From an uncultured Opitutales bacterium (GTDB taxonomy: Bacteria; Verrucomicrobiota; Verrucomicrobiia; Opitutales; Intestinicryptomonadaceae), in contig URAJ01000004.1 of the NCBI GenBank assembly GCA_900545715.1, positions 1-64,000 of the forward strand: a stretch of DNA of 64,000 nt, written 5' to 3'. Positions 36,894 to 44,982 of this stretch are shown piece after piece. The notes beneath the pieces are model-generated. The model saw nothing but the letters and a program-made list of their open reading frames with translations. It made no database searches and was not told the origin of the DNA. The position numbers and the translations under genes were made by a program. How positions within the stretch are numbered: position 1 is the first letter of the stretch; every line of letters starts with the position of its first letter.

Positions 36894-37904
36894 TGCCCCT
36901 TTTGTTCCGAGGATTGCCGGTAAAGTTCCGCATCGGAACCCTATCTATTCAATCCGTACGACACTCTTATAATTTAAACTGCAGGTCAACTAAATCCGCT
37001 CGCATTTTTAATATTTTTTAATTTGTTGTAAATCAAATTATTGCAAATTCAAAAACCGTTGGTTCAAGGCTGGTAAAGGGCTGCTTTGAGCGACTCGAAA
37101 AAATGGAGGGGAAATTTAGATTTTCCGACGCTAAAAATCGCTTTTTTAATTTTATTTCGGCTATTGTCGGCGGACTTTTTTAATGTGGCACTCAAATTAT
37201 CCTTAAAAATTTTAGCCTTGTTGGTAAATTTACAGTTAATGCAAAAACATCTTTCAAAATTGCCCACGCGAAAAATTTTGTATTGAGATAGATAAAAATG
37301 CGATGGATTCAATCGTAAGAGTTTTGCTATATGCGCAGGACTTTGCAGAAAAATTTATCTTCTTCCCGCGGGCGGGGCTATTGGCGGAGCAATGCAATAT
37401 GCAAAAAGTTTTATCGAATTTTTTTACAGGCATTACGCATTGGAATTTAATCAACAAAACTAGTCTGGAATGAACTTCCAGGCCAAAGCCAAAAATTTAT
37501 CCTCACAATTTTTAAATGGGAGTGCTCAAAACTTTTTATTCCCACACGCAAAAATCAGCTATTGCGCTAAACGGCGTTTCGCCCATGAAAAACCATAAAA
37601 TTTTTAGCGCGCTATAAGCCCGCCGGCCTTTTGGAGATAAAATTTCGATTTTCTTCAAAATCTTTCCGCGCCTCAATTCCAACAGGCAAATTTACAACTA
37701 ATAAAACAGATTTTAAATGCAGTTTTTGCGGTTGAAATTTTCACAAAGTCTATTGAAAGACCCTTTGGAGGGTAAATTTTTGCCTCGCAAAATTGCAGTT
37801 AATTGAAGAAACTTTCCCAACACTTTCGGCGGGGTGGATAGGAAAATGAATTTCAATGAAAAACCATTTCCGAGCCACCCGCCGAAATGCAGGTTGCGGG
37901 ACGA
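36894..37904. other. 1 kb AT-rich intergenic region
   Basis: The longest gene-free stretch of the window. A 56-codon open frame (37303-37473, plus strand) is the only one of note and is not recognisable. Near the right end, downstream of the RraA gene, is the long imperfect hairpin at 37822-37888. I see no remnants of recognisable genes. Confidence 0.5.
37822..37888 (-). other. Long imperfect hairpin downstream of the RraA-type gene
   Basis: On the minus strand TTTCGGCGGGTGG pairs with CCACCCCGCCGAAA (one bulge), and inside it GGAAATG pairs with CATTTTCC. The element begins about 20 bases after the stop codon. It lacks a U-tract, so it may be an mRNA-stabilising end or a processed 3' structure rather than a classic terminator. 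Confidence 0.4.
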
Positions 37905-38648
37905 TTAGAAGTATCCGCCCTTTTCTGTGATTTGCTGTATGGATTGCCCTTCTTTTACCCACCCAAAGATTTTTTTCTCGTTGCTCTTAATTTCTTCGGC
38001 GCGGATTAGCACGTCGTAGGCAACATCGCGGGGGACAACGAGAACTCCGTCAATGTCTCCGAGAATCACATCTCCGGGGCGTATGAGAGCCTTGCCTATT
38101 AAAATCGGAACTTGATAGTGCGTTATGAGGCAGCGGCCGAGGCTCCCGTTGGATATTCTGTATTTGTAGAATATCGGGAAGTCGGCTTCAAGAATTTGGT
38201 GGGTGTCGCGTATGCCGCCGTCGATGCAGGCTGCTTTTACTTTTTTGCCCTTTGCGGTTGCGGTCATTACGCCTCCCCAAAGAGTCGCTTCTTCGTCGCG
38301 GCTCGTGTCCCACAATACAAAGTGGTCTTCGCCGAGTTCGTCGAGCATTTGCGTCCTAAATTCCATTTCGCCGCGTATCATTACATTTGGCGAGCTCTTG
38401 ACTGTAAACGCGAACCCGGCGACAGTCCTGTATTCGCGCAAAGGCTTTATGTATCCGGGCAGAGCCTGGTTCAACAGGCAAAATTCCCTCATCACATCGT
38501 TTACCGCTCCCGTGTAGAGTTTTTCAAATCTCGCCAAAAGCTCTTTTGCGGGTATCGGGAAATCGCATGTTGGCTTGTATTCCCGCGTCTCGATTAGCTT
38601 TTCGAGATTCATCATTCCGACTTCTTTTTTATATTGGTCTACGCTCAT
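37905..38648 (-). CDS. RraA/HMG-aldolase-family protein
   Basis: A 247-residue protein of the RraA-like fold, which includes the divalent-metal class II pyruvate aldolases (4-hydroxy-4-methyl-2-oxoglutarate aldolase). The active-site motif GGIRD (144-148, with R147 and D148) and GDIDGVLVVP (197-206) are intact. As the last gene of the enolase-MFS-SDR operon, it probably cleaves a 2-keto-3-deoxy or diketo sugar acid to pyruvate (or an analogue) and an aldehyde. RraA proper is an RNase E inhibitor of about 160 residues; this longer form and its context favour an enzyme. Confidence 0.88.
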   Translation of the reverse strand: MSVDQYKKEVGMMNLEKLIETREYKPTCDFPIPAKELLARFEKLYTGAVNDVMREFCLLNQALPGYIKPLREYRTVAGFAFTVKSSPNVMIRGEMEFRTQMLDELGEDHFVLWDTSRDEEATLWGGVMTATAKGKKVKAACIDGGIRDTHQILEADFPIFYKYRISNGSLGRCLITHYQVPILIGKALIRPGDVILGDIDGVLVVPRDVAYDVLIRAEEIKSNEKKIFGWVKEGQSIQQITEKGGYF

Positions 38649-38690
38649 TTTTTTGTGTGTTAAATGTTGGTGTTTGGGTTTGTTAAAAAG

Positions 38691-39461
38691 TTAGAAACGA
38701 AGGCTCAATCCGCCGTCAACAAAGAAATCCGCGCCTGTTATGTACCTTCCGGCGTCGGAGCAGAGCAAGAGCGCGGTTGCCGCGCAATCTTCGGCTGTGC
38801 CAACGTACCCGAGGGGAATATTGCTTTCGACGGCTTTCTTATAGTCGGCGTCCGCGAGGGCGTCAACGTTGCGGGCTGTGGCAATCGCGCCCGGGGCGAG
38901 GTTGTTTATCGTAATTCCCATCGGCGCAAGGCGCGGCGCGAGATTTTTTACGAGGTTCACCAACCCCGCTTTTGATGCCGCATATACGCACATATCTTTG
39001 TGCGGCCTCGCCTGCTGGACTGAACCGATGTTCAGAATTCTCCCCCAGTGGTTCTTGGACATGTGCGGAACTACCTCCTTAATAAGGCGCAGTGTCGAGC
39101 GCAAGTTGACGTTTATTTGGGCTTCAAAATCTTCGTCTGTCACTTGGTCGTACGGCGCGCGAACTTGCATTGAGGCGTTTGCCACAAGTATGTCGGCAGG
39201 GACTCCATTTGCTTCGGAAAATTCCTCCCACGCTTTTCCGACGTCGGCGCGGACGAGGTCGAATTGCCACAGGTGCGCTTTCACCCCGAATTTTTCAGCG
39301 TCTGCCGCAGTCTGTTCGGCGAGCTTGGAGTGGCTCCTGTAATTTATGACTACGTCCGCTCCGTACTCTGCCAGCGCGAGCGTTATCGCCCTTCCGATGC
39401 CTTGCCCGCCGCCTGTGACGAGGGCCGTCTTGCCTTTTAAATTAAACAGTTCTTTTATCAT
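38691..39461 (-). CDS. Short-chain dehydrogenase/reductase
   Basis: A 256-residue classical SDR. The cofactor motif TGGGQGIG (16-23), the NAS motif in LVANAS, the catalytic S147, Y160 and K164 (YAASK) and a C-terminal GADFFVDGGLS are all present. I use the ATG at 39461 because the longer frame to 39497 would overlap the preceding MFS gene. It would oxidise a hydroxyl of a sugar or sugar acid, or reduce a keto acid, within the operon's pathway; NAD or NADP preference is not clear. Confidence 0.93.
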   Translation of the reverse strand: MIKELFNLKGKTALVTGGGQGIGRAITLALAEYGADVVINYRSHSKLAEQTAADAEKFGVKAHLWQFDLVRADVGKAWEEFSEANGVPADILVANASMQVRAPYDQVTDEDFEAQINVNLRSTLRLIKEVVPHMSKNHWGRILNIGSVQQARPHKDMCVYAASKAGLVNLVKNLAPRLAPMGITINNLAPGAIATARNVDALADADYKKAVESNIPLGYVGTAEDCAATALLLCSDAGRYITGADFFVDGGLSLRF

Positions 39462-39478
39462 TTTCGTTTTGTTTAAAG

Positions 39479-40726
39479 TTATTCGGATTCCTCGCAATAG
39501 TTTTTATTGAAGAAGAAGAGCATAGAAACCGCAACAAACGCAGAGCCCAACAGGAATGCCGCCGAGAGCGACATTATTCCGGCGCTGAAACCCGCGATTT
39601 CCTTAATATAGGCCATCAACTTTGGTGCCACCGAACCCATCACGAATGCGAACGACAGGTAAAGCCCTGAGGCAGTCGCCCGATAGCGGGGCTCTATTAC
39701 GTCAAACAGCGCGGCAAAGAGGTTGGAGTCGTAAACACCGCGGAAGAAGCCGAACCCAGCCATAGCCGCGCAGCATACCCAGAAGTTGTCAGTATAGCCG
39801 CACAGGAATATGAACGGAACCGCGAGAAACAGTCCCAAAAATTCCGCCCACATTCTCGATTGCTTGAATTTTTCCGAGAATGCGTCGGACAGTTTTCCGC
39901 CTATCATAACTCCGAAGAATGCGAATGCAAAGTGCCAGAGCATAGAGTTTAGGCCCGCCATCGAAAGCGACATCTCGTACTTTTCGTGCAGGTACGAGGG
40001 CATCCAAGTATTGTAGCCGACGTTTACAAAGCACTGGCAGGCAAAGGCGAGCGCGAGGCAATAAAAAGTCTGCTTTTTTAGAATCGCGCCGAGCATTTTT
40101 GAAAAGCTCGTCTTTTCGACTTTCTTATCGCTACTTTCCGAAGGCGCAGGCATCGGGGTATTCTGCATTGCAAATATGCACAAGACAGCCCATATAACGC
40201 CTATCGAGCCAAATACGTAGAAAGCCGCCCGCCATCCGTAATGTTCCCCGATATACCCGGATATGAATCCGCTCGCTATTATTCCGACGTACAAAGAGGT
40301 CTGGTGTATGGAAAGAGCCGTCGCGCGGGTGTGGGAGTGCAGCTGGCTTAATAGAGAGGTCGCCGCGGGAAAGTAGAACGCTTCGCCGCCGCCGGTCGCA
40401 ACGCTCCTGAATACTATCAACATCACTATTCCCCCGCTGAGGCCGGTGCAGAGCGTGCCGCCGCTAAATATTAGCAATGACCATATCACTATCCATTTCC
40501 TGGATATTAAGTCGCCGAGAAATCCGGATATCGGAACCAAAATCCCATAGACGGCTGTGAAAATCATGACAACGTCGCCTATATCGTAGTCGGTCAAACC
40601 GAGGTCTGCCTTGATAAGGGGAATTACGGTATTGAAAATCTGTCGGTCGCCTTGGTTTAGGAAATATGCGACCCACAGCAACCCAACAAGGAACCATTTA
40701 TACTGAAATAGGGAGTTTTTATTCAT
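39479..40726 (-). CDS. MFS transporter, sugar-acid type, paralogue of the one at 26.9 kb
   Basis: A 415-residue MFS protein with about 12 helices and loop motif GFLGDLISRKW. It shares characteristic blocks with the transporter at 26886-28157: LLWVAYFLNQGDRQI, FYFPAATSLLSQLH, FRGVYDSNLFAALFDVIEPRYRATASG and a terminal FFFNKNY. It sits between the enolase-superfamily and SDR genes, with 17-82 base gaps, and probably imports their sugar-acid substrate by proton or sodium symport. Confidence 0.93.
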   Translation of the reverse strand: MNKNSLFQYKWFLVGLLWVAYFLNQGDRQIFNTVIPLIKADLGLTDYDIGDVVMIFTAVYGILVPISGFLGDLISRKWIVIWSLLIFSGGTLCTGLSGGIVMLIVFRSVATGGGEAFYFPAATSLLSQLHSHTRATALSIHQTSLYVGIIASGFISGYIGEHYGWRAAFYVFGSIGVIWAVLCIFAMQNTPMPAPSESSDKKVEKTSFSKMLGAILKKQTFYCLALAFACQCFVNVGYNTWMPSYLHEKYEMSLSMAGLNSMLWHFAFAFFGVMIGGKLSDAFSEKFKQSRMWAEFLGLFLAVPFIFLCGYTDNFWVCCAAMAGFGFFRGVYDSNLFAALFDVIEPRYRATASGLYLSFAFVMGSVAPKLMAYIKEIAGFSAGIMSLSAAFLLGSAFVAVSMLFFFNKNYCEESE

Positions 40727-40808
40727 ACGTTTTTCGCTGTCCTGAAATTTTTAAAGCCGATTCGCCGCGCCTGAATGCGGCGCGGCGGCATATCGAGATT
40801 TGCTTGAA

Positions 40809-42131
40809 TTACGACCAGCGGCGGTCGTTCGCCCATTCTTTGTCCCATTGGGAGGTGTCAGACCAGGCTTCAGGGAAGTCCTCATGTAGCTTTTCTTTGA
40901 TGAGTTCTTCGTTGAGAGATTCTATGCCGAGGCCGGGAGCGTTTGGAACGTCGATATAGCCCTTATTTATGAGTGGCTTGGGCAGGCCGTTTACGAGGCT
41001 GTCCCACCACGGCACGTCAACCGAGTGGACTTCGAGAGCCGTAAAGTTGCGCGTAGCCGCCGCCACATGGACTGCCGCCATGCAAGCAATCGGGCTTTCC
41101 GCCATATGTATGGCCATCGCCGTGTGGTGTTCCTCAGCAAGATCGCCTATTTTCTTAGTTTCGAGAATGCCGCCTGCCGTCAAGATGTCAGGATGTATCA
41201 CCGCGAGTGCCCCTGATTCGAGCAACGGCTTGAATCCCTCTTTCAGATATATGTCTTCGCCAGTTGCGAGGGGGGTTGTCGTGGAGTTTGCCATGCGCAC
41301 GTATTGGTCTGTGTACTGCCACGGCACGGGGTCTTCCATCCAAGATATATTGTATTTCTCGAGCCGCTTTGCCAGCTTGATGCAGTCTTCTACGGGAATA
41401 TGCCCGAGGTGGTCTATTGCAAGCGGTATTTCATATCCGATTTCGGCGCGCACGTCAGCCATGTATTTTTCGAGGTAGTCGAGGCCCTTTTCCGTGATGT
41501 GTATTCCCGTGAACGGGTGCGCCGTGTTGAATAGGTCGTACGCTTCGCCCCTCATAGCGCGCGGGTCTATCGAGCCGTGGGGGGTTGAAAATACTGTCTT
41601 TTTATATTCGCGCATTTTTTCGAGGAATCCGAGCGGCGCGCAAAGCGCCCCATCGATATCCGTCAGAAGCTCTATTCCCAAGTCCATTTTTAGGAAAGTG
41701 TAGCCTTGCGCCATGCGGTCTTTCAGAGCCTTGCCCATATCGCGGCCGCCGCCTTCGCTGTCGGTGTCGCAGTATATGCGGATTTTGTCGCGGTACTTGC
41801 CGCCGAGAAGCTGCCATACGGGCACTCCCCACGCCTTGCCGGCGATGTCCCACAGGGCGACTTCTATTCCGCAGACTCCGCCTGCTTGGCGCGAGTCTCC
41901 GCCAAACTGCTTTATTCTATTAAAAATCTTTTCTACGTTGCAGGGGTTTTCGCCGAGTATGCGGCTTTTGAGCATTGCTGCGTACGTCCTGCTCGACGCA
42001 TCGCGGACTTCGCCGTACCCGACGATTCCCTGGTTTGTGTATATTTTTATGAGAGTGCAGCGTTTGGGCGCGCCGTCTATGTCGGCAAAACGCATGTCTG
42101 TTATTTTTAGCGTAGAGGGATCTATTTTCAT
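40809..42131 (-). CDS. Enolase-superfamily (mandelate racemase subgroup) sugar-acid dehydratase
   Basis: A 440-residue enolase-superfamily protein. The base is K148 (FLKMD), the metal ligands are D240, E266 (WMEDP) and E292 (TGEDIY), and the second base is the D315/H342 dyad (HPDIL and AIHMAES), which is the mandelate racemase pattern. Many such enzymes are aldonate or aldarate dehydratases giving 2-keto-3-deoxy acids. It heads the operon enolase-MFS-SDR-RraA. I chose the ATG at 42131, which removes 10 unlikely residues. The C-terminal extension ending in NDRRWS is not part of the core domain. Confidence 0.9.
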   Translation of the reverse strand: MKIDPSTLKITDMRFADIDGAPKRCTLIKIYTNQGIVGYGEVRDASSRTYAAMLKSRILGENPCNVEKIFNRIKQFGGDSRQAGGVCGIEVALWDIAGKAWGVPVWQLLGGKYRDKIRIYCDTDSEGGGRDMGKALKDRMAQGYTFLKMDLGIELLTDIDGALCAPLGFLEKMREYKKTVFSTPHGSIDPRAMRGEAYDLFNTAHPFTGIHITEKGLDYLEKYMADVRAEIGYEIPLAIDHLGHIPVEDCIKLAKRLEKYNISWMEDPVPWQYTDQYVRMANSTTTPLATGEDIYLKEGFKPLLESGALAVIHPDILTAGGILETKKIGDLAEEHHTAMAIHMAESPIACMAAVHVAAATRNFTALEVHSVDVPWWDSLVNGLPKPLINKGYIDVPNAPGLGIESLNEELIKEKLHEDFPEAWSDTSQWDKEWANDRRWS

Positions 42132-42199
42132 AAATATTGTTTTTAGGCGATTTTCTCCCAAAAGAATTTTGCGTCAAGCAATGCCTTCTTTTAAAATAG

Positions 42200-42210
42200 T
42201 TAACTGTTAA
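42200..42210 (-). promoter_or_regulatory. Small palindrome in front of the sugar-acid operon
   Basis: TTAAC-T-GTTAA is an 11-base dyad about 70 bases upstream of the enolase-superfamily start codon, in the likely promoter region. It could be an operator, but no regulator gene is next to this operon. Confidence 0.25.
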
Positions 42211-42254
42211 TTTGCCCGCAAATATAAAGTGCGAAATGCCTGCAAACATAGAGC

Positions 42255-42290
42255 ACGAAAAAACCGCCGACTTTCAAGGGCGGTTTTTAG
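42255..42290 (-). terminator. Intrinsic terminator after the exported TIM-barrel gene
   Basis: AAACCGCC (42261-42268) and GGCGGTTT (42279-42286) form the stem; on the minus strand it is followed by a run of T. It lies about 55 bases after the TIM-barrel stop codon and separates it from the enolase-led operon. Confidence 0.8.
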
Positions 42291-42343
42291 CGGAAGGCGC
42301 GGACAATTTCACGGCCGCGCCGCCTTGCAAATGCGCAAATGCG

Positions 42344-43189
42344 CTACTTGCAAAGCACGGAATTTTTAAAGAATTTCAGGTTGTGGGAGAGAAGTTCGTC
42401 CAATGTGTGGACTTTTCTCTTTACACCCTGCTCGAGAACGAGCCAGCCTTTGTATCCGCTATCGACAATCGCTTGGAAGCACTTGTTGAAATCCTCCGGC
42501 TGCTTGGCTTCGTCGAAGAACTCGGCGTTTGCTTTTAGGTGGATTTGGGCTATGCGGTCTTTGCCGAGCTTTTTTATGGCGACGTCTGGCTGGTCTCCGG
42601 TCCACACTATATTGAGCGTGTCGAAGTACACTTTGACGTTCGGTTCGCCTATCATATCCAGCAGCTTGATGTTGTCCTCCGCCGTGATTGTGTTTTCAAG
42701 CGCGAGCACTACATTCTTTTTAGCCGCGTATTGCGCAATTTCTTTTAAACGCTTTACGAGCGGTTCGAGGCGCTCTTTGCGGAATACCTGCTTGTCCTTC
42801 TCGTAGAGGCTCGATTTCCCGAAGAAGGGTATCAAGATGTTTTCAGCGCCGAGCTCCGCAGCGTTGTCGATGATATTTTTCATGTATTCGACGCAGTTCT
42901 TGTCTTCCTCAAACAGGAATTTGTGGTAGCAGGGGACGCATATAGAGCAGACCTGCATGTCGAGCTCCTTCATTTTGCTCTTCATGTCGTCGATTTCCTT
43001 GCGGGAGTATCCGTTTTTGTCGTCCTGAGTGCCGCGTTTGTAGTGGTCGAGCTGGACCCCTTCGTATCCGGCTTTTTTTGCAGTCTCAAAAGAGCCTCCA
43101 AAGTTTGCGAATTTAAAGTTTTGCGCGGCGAATGCGGAGGAGACCGCCATTGCAGCGACAAGTATCAATAAGTGTAATTTTTTTATCAT
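42344..43189 (-). CDS. Exported sugar-phosphate isomerase/epimerase-like TIM-barrel protein
   Basis: A 281-residue protein of the xylose isomerase-like TIM-barrel family with an N-terminal signal peptide (KLHLLILVAAMAVSSAFAA). The metal-ligand pattern of the family is visible: E in VLALENTITA, D in VYFDTLN, H in AQIHLKA and E in WLVLEQG. Exported members are common in Verrucomicrobia and Planctomycetes, but their substrates are unknown. The gene has its own terminator, so it is a neighbour rather than a member of the enolase-led operon. A perfect 9 bp inverted repeat lies upstream. Confidence 0.88.
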   Translation of the reverse strand: MIKKLHLLILVAAMAVSSAFAAQNFKFANFGGSFETAKKAGYEGVQLDHYKRGTQDDKNGYSRKEIDDMKSKMKELDMQVCSICVPCYHKFLFEEDKNCVEYMKNIIDNAAELGAENILIPFFGKSSLYEKDKQVFRKERLEPLVKRLKEIAQYAAKKNVVLALENTITAEDNIKLLDMIGEPNVKVYFDTLNIVWTGDQPDVAIKKLGKDRIAQIHLKANAEFFDEAKQPEDFNKCFQAIVDSGYKGWLVLEQGVKRKVHTLDELLSHNLKFFKNSVLCK

Positions 43190-43222
43190 ATGCGTTTGGT
43201 TTGTAGTTTATCAAACACTCAA

Positions 43223-43264
43223 AAGGGCGCATAGTCAAAGTTTTTTTTTATTTTGTGCGCCCTT
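43223..43264 (-). promoter_or_regulatory. Perfect 9 bp inverted repeat upstream of the TIM-barrel gene
   Basis: AAGGGCGCA (43223-43231) and TGCGCCCTT (43256-43264) flank a 24-base AT-rich loop about 35 bases before the start codon. It could be a 5' leader stem-loop or a regulator site. Confidence 0.35.
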
Positions 43265-43561
43265 GTGCCGCCCGAAATTTGCCGGGTTTTGGGATAGGAG
43301 GCTCGGTGATTTTTTATAAAATAGTCCGCCGAGCCCCGCGCCGAAAGCCGGATTTCTTGCGGATTTTTTAATGCATTTTTATTCCTAAAATATTGCAATT
43401 TACGTTGGATTGCGCGAGAGCTCGCGCGGTTTGCGCGGCCGCTTTTGCAAGCCGTTAAAACTCGTGCGCCCTAATATTGATGAAAGTTCGGCAAAAGGCG
43501 CGCGGCTTTTCTGCTTTAATGAAACACGAGCGTTTTAAACGGCCTTGAGAAGCCTGCGCTG

Positions 43562-43593
43562 AAAGTAAAATCTCCCCGTAGTGCAGGGGAGTG
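43562..43593 (-). terminator. Intrinsic terminator of the first M14 peptidase gene
   Basis: On the minus strand CTCCCC-TGCACTAC-GGGGAG is followed by ATTTTACTTTC, directly after the stop codon at 43601. Confidence 0.65.
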
Positions 43594-43600
43594 AGGTGTG

Positions 43601-44791
43601 CTATTGCCTAAAATATTTTTCGAGCGCTTTTGCGAAGTCCGCGCCAAGACCCAAGAGGTTTTCGCGCGTTATCATTGCCCCCTCGTTTTCGGAGTAGGGC
43701 GTTTCAAACGACGACGTAAATTCCGCCTTCGGGTGTTTGCCTGTCCACACGGAAAAAGTCCTGCTCTTGATTGCGTTTCCCTTGTTCCAAAGTGTTCCGT
43801 ATTTTACGTTCCAACCGCTCTTATGGACAATGCGGTCTTCGCCCTTCATGGTTTCAGACTCCAACAAGCCACTGAATCTGCGCAGATTTTCAAGCTTGGC
43901 GCCCAAGGGTTCGACAAAATACGCGCGGTTGTTTGTATCGCTCTTGCCGCCCCTGAACATCCAAGGCGAATGAAGGTCGAGAGCTACGACCTTTTCCGCA
44001 GATTCCGAAGCCTTATTGTACAAAGACTTGAAAGCTGCCACCGATGGATAGATTGGCGATTCAGAGTAGTCGCGGTTATGGTCGTGAGGTTTTCTGTATT
44101 TGCCTTGGTCGCCGTCGACGACGCCGTCGAGGTCCATAAACGGGACTGCTATAATCTCCGCGTCTTTAAGCAGACTGGATTCTCCGCTTCCATTTTTTGC
44201 AAGTTCCCTTAAAATTCCCTCCATAACGTATGTGCCTGTGGATTCGCAAGCGTGGTGGCGGGAAGTTAGAAAGATTTTTAGTTTTCCGTCGGGATTGCCG
44301 AGGGTGTAGTAGTAATTTTCCCTGCCTTTGCGTGTCTTGCAGAGCGGGTGTTTTTTTAGAGACGGAATCTCCTTTGCGAGCGCGTCAAAGTCCGCGGGCA
44401 TATATGGTATGCAGAAGGCGAAGCGGGCTGACTGTGCGTTTTGCGGTATCGACACTTTAAAGGAGGACGTATCCTTGCCGCGCTTGACGCATCCGGCGCC
44501 GAGCCATTCCCAAGTTTTGCCGCCGTCGTAGCTTGCGGCGGGGCCGAACGAGCCTATCGGATCGCCGTTTGCAAATTTGAATTCGAGCGTCTTGCCTGCG
44601 GCGCCGCTTACTTCAAAATTCCAGTAGAACCACCATTCGGACGTGCCGCGGATTTGCTGCGCAACTTTTGCGCCGTTATTGCTTTTTTCCAGAACCTCTA
44701 TGTTTCCCCCGGGGAAGTCGGTGCTGATTTCAAATGCTGAAACCATGCAGCATAGGCTTAGAACAGGTATTAGTGCTATTTTCTTAAACAT
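43601..44791 (-). CDS. Secreted M14-family zinc carboxypeptidase (CCP-like), copy 1
   Basis: A 396-residue exported peptidase. After a signal peptide (KKIALIPVLSLCCMVSA) an N-terminal beta-sandwich domain (about 20-135, ending in FAFCIPYMPADFDAL) precedes the carboxypeptidase domain, as in the cytosolic carboxypeptidase subfamily. Zinc ligands are H180 and E183 (RHHACEST) and a later histidine in LDLHSPW; the catalytic glutamate is in SSFETPY. DLDGVVDGDQGKYRKPHDHN holds substrate-binding residues. It is a close paralogue of the gene at 44983-46179, and the pair arose by tandem duplication. Confidence 0.9.
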   Translation of the reverse strand: MFKKIALIPVLSLCCMVSAFEISTDFPGGNIEVLEKSNNGAKVAQQIRGTSEWWFYWNFEVSGAAGKTLEFKFANGDPIGSFGPAASYDGGKTWEWLGAGCVKRGKDTSSFKVSIPQNAQSARFAFCIPYMPADFDALAKEIPSLKKHPLCKTRKGRENYYYTLGNPDGKLKIFLTSRHHACESTGTYVMEGILRELAKNGSGESSLLKDAEIIAVPFMDLDGVVDGDQGKYRKPHDHNRDYSESPIYPSVAAFKSLYNKASESAEKVVALDLHSPWMFRGGKSDTNNRAYFVEPLGAKLENLRRFSGLLESETMKGEDRIVHKSGWNVKYGTLWNKGNAIKSRTFSVWTGKHPKAEFTSSFETPYSENEGAMITRENLLGLGADFAKALEKYFRQ

Positions 44792-44982
44792 TGCAGTCTA
44801 TATTTTTGTTGTTTTTAATTTAAAAGATGCCGCCTTTCAAGCGTCTCCGCAAGCTTAGGGAGGCGCCGGGCCGAGGTTTTTTTATTTTATAATCCGCATG
44901 GAGGCTGGATAAAAATTGCTTCATTCCTATCGTTGCTTATTCAATTTGCCGGTTGTTTATCCAATATTGCAAAAATTGCGAA

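Larger units (their letters stand above)
43190..43600. other. Intergenic with inverted repeats
   Basis: No gene is recognised. Two inverted repeats occur besides the terminator: AAGGGCGCA/TGCGCCCTT at 43223-43264 and GGCTCGG/CCGAGCC at about 43301-43336. Confidence 0.5.

Noticed and set aside
37303..37473. 56-residue ORF in the 1 kb gap
   Set aside because: No family, no clear ribosome-binding site; length is within chance expectation for this composition.
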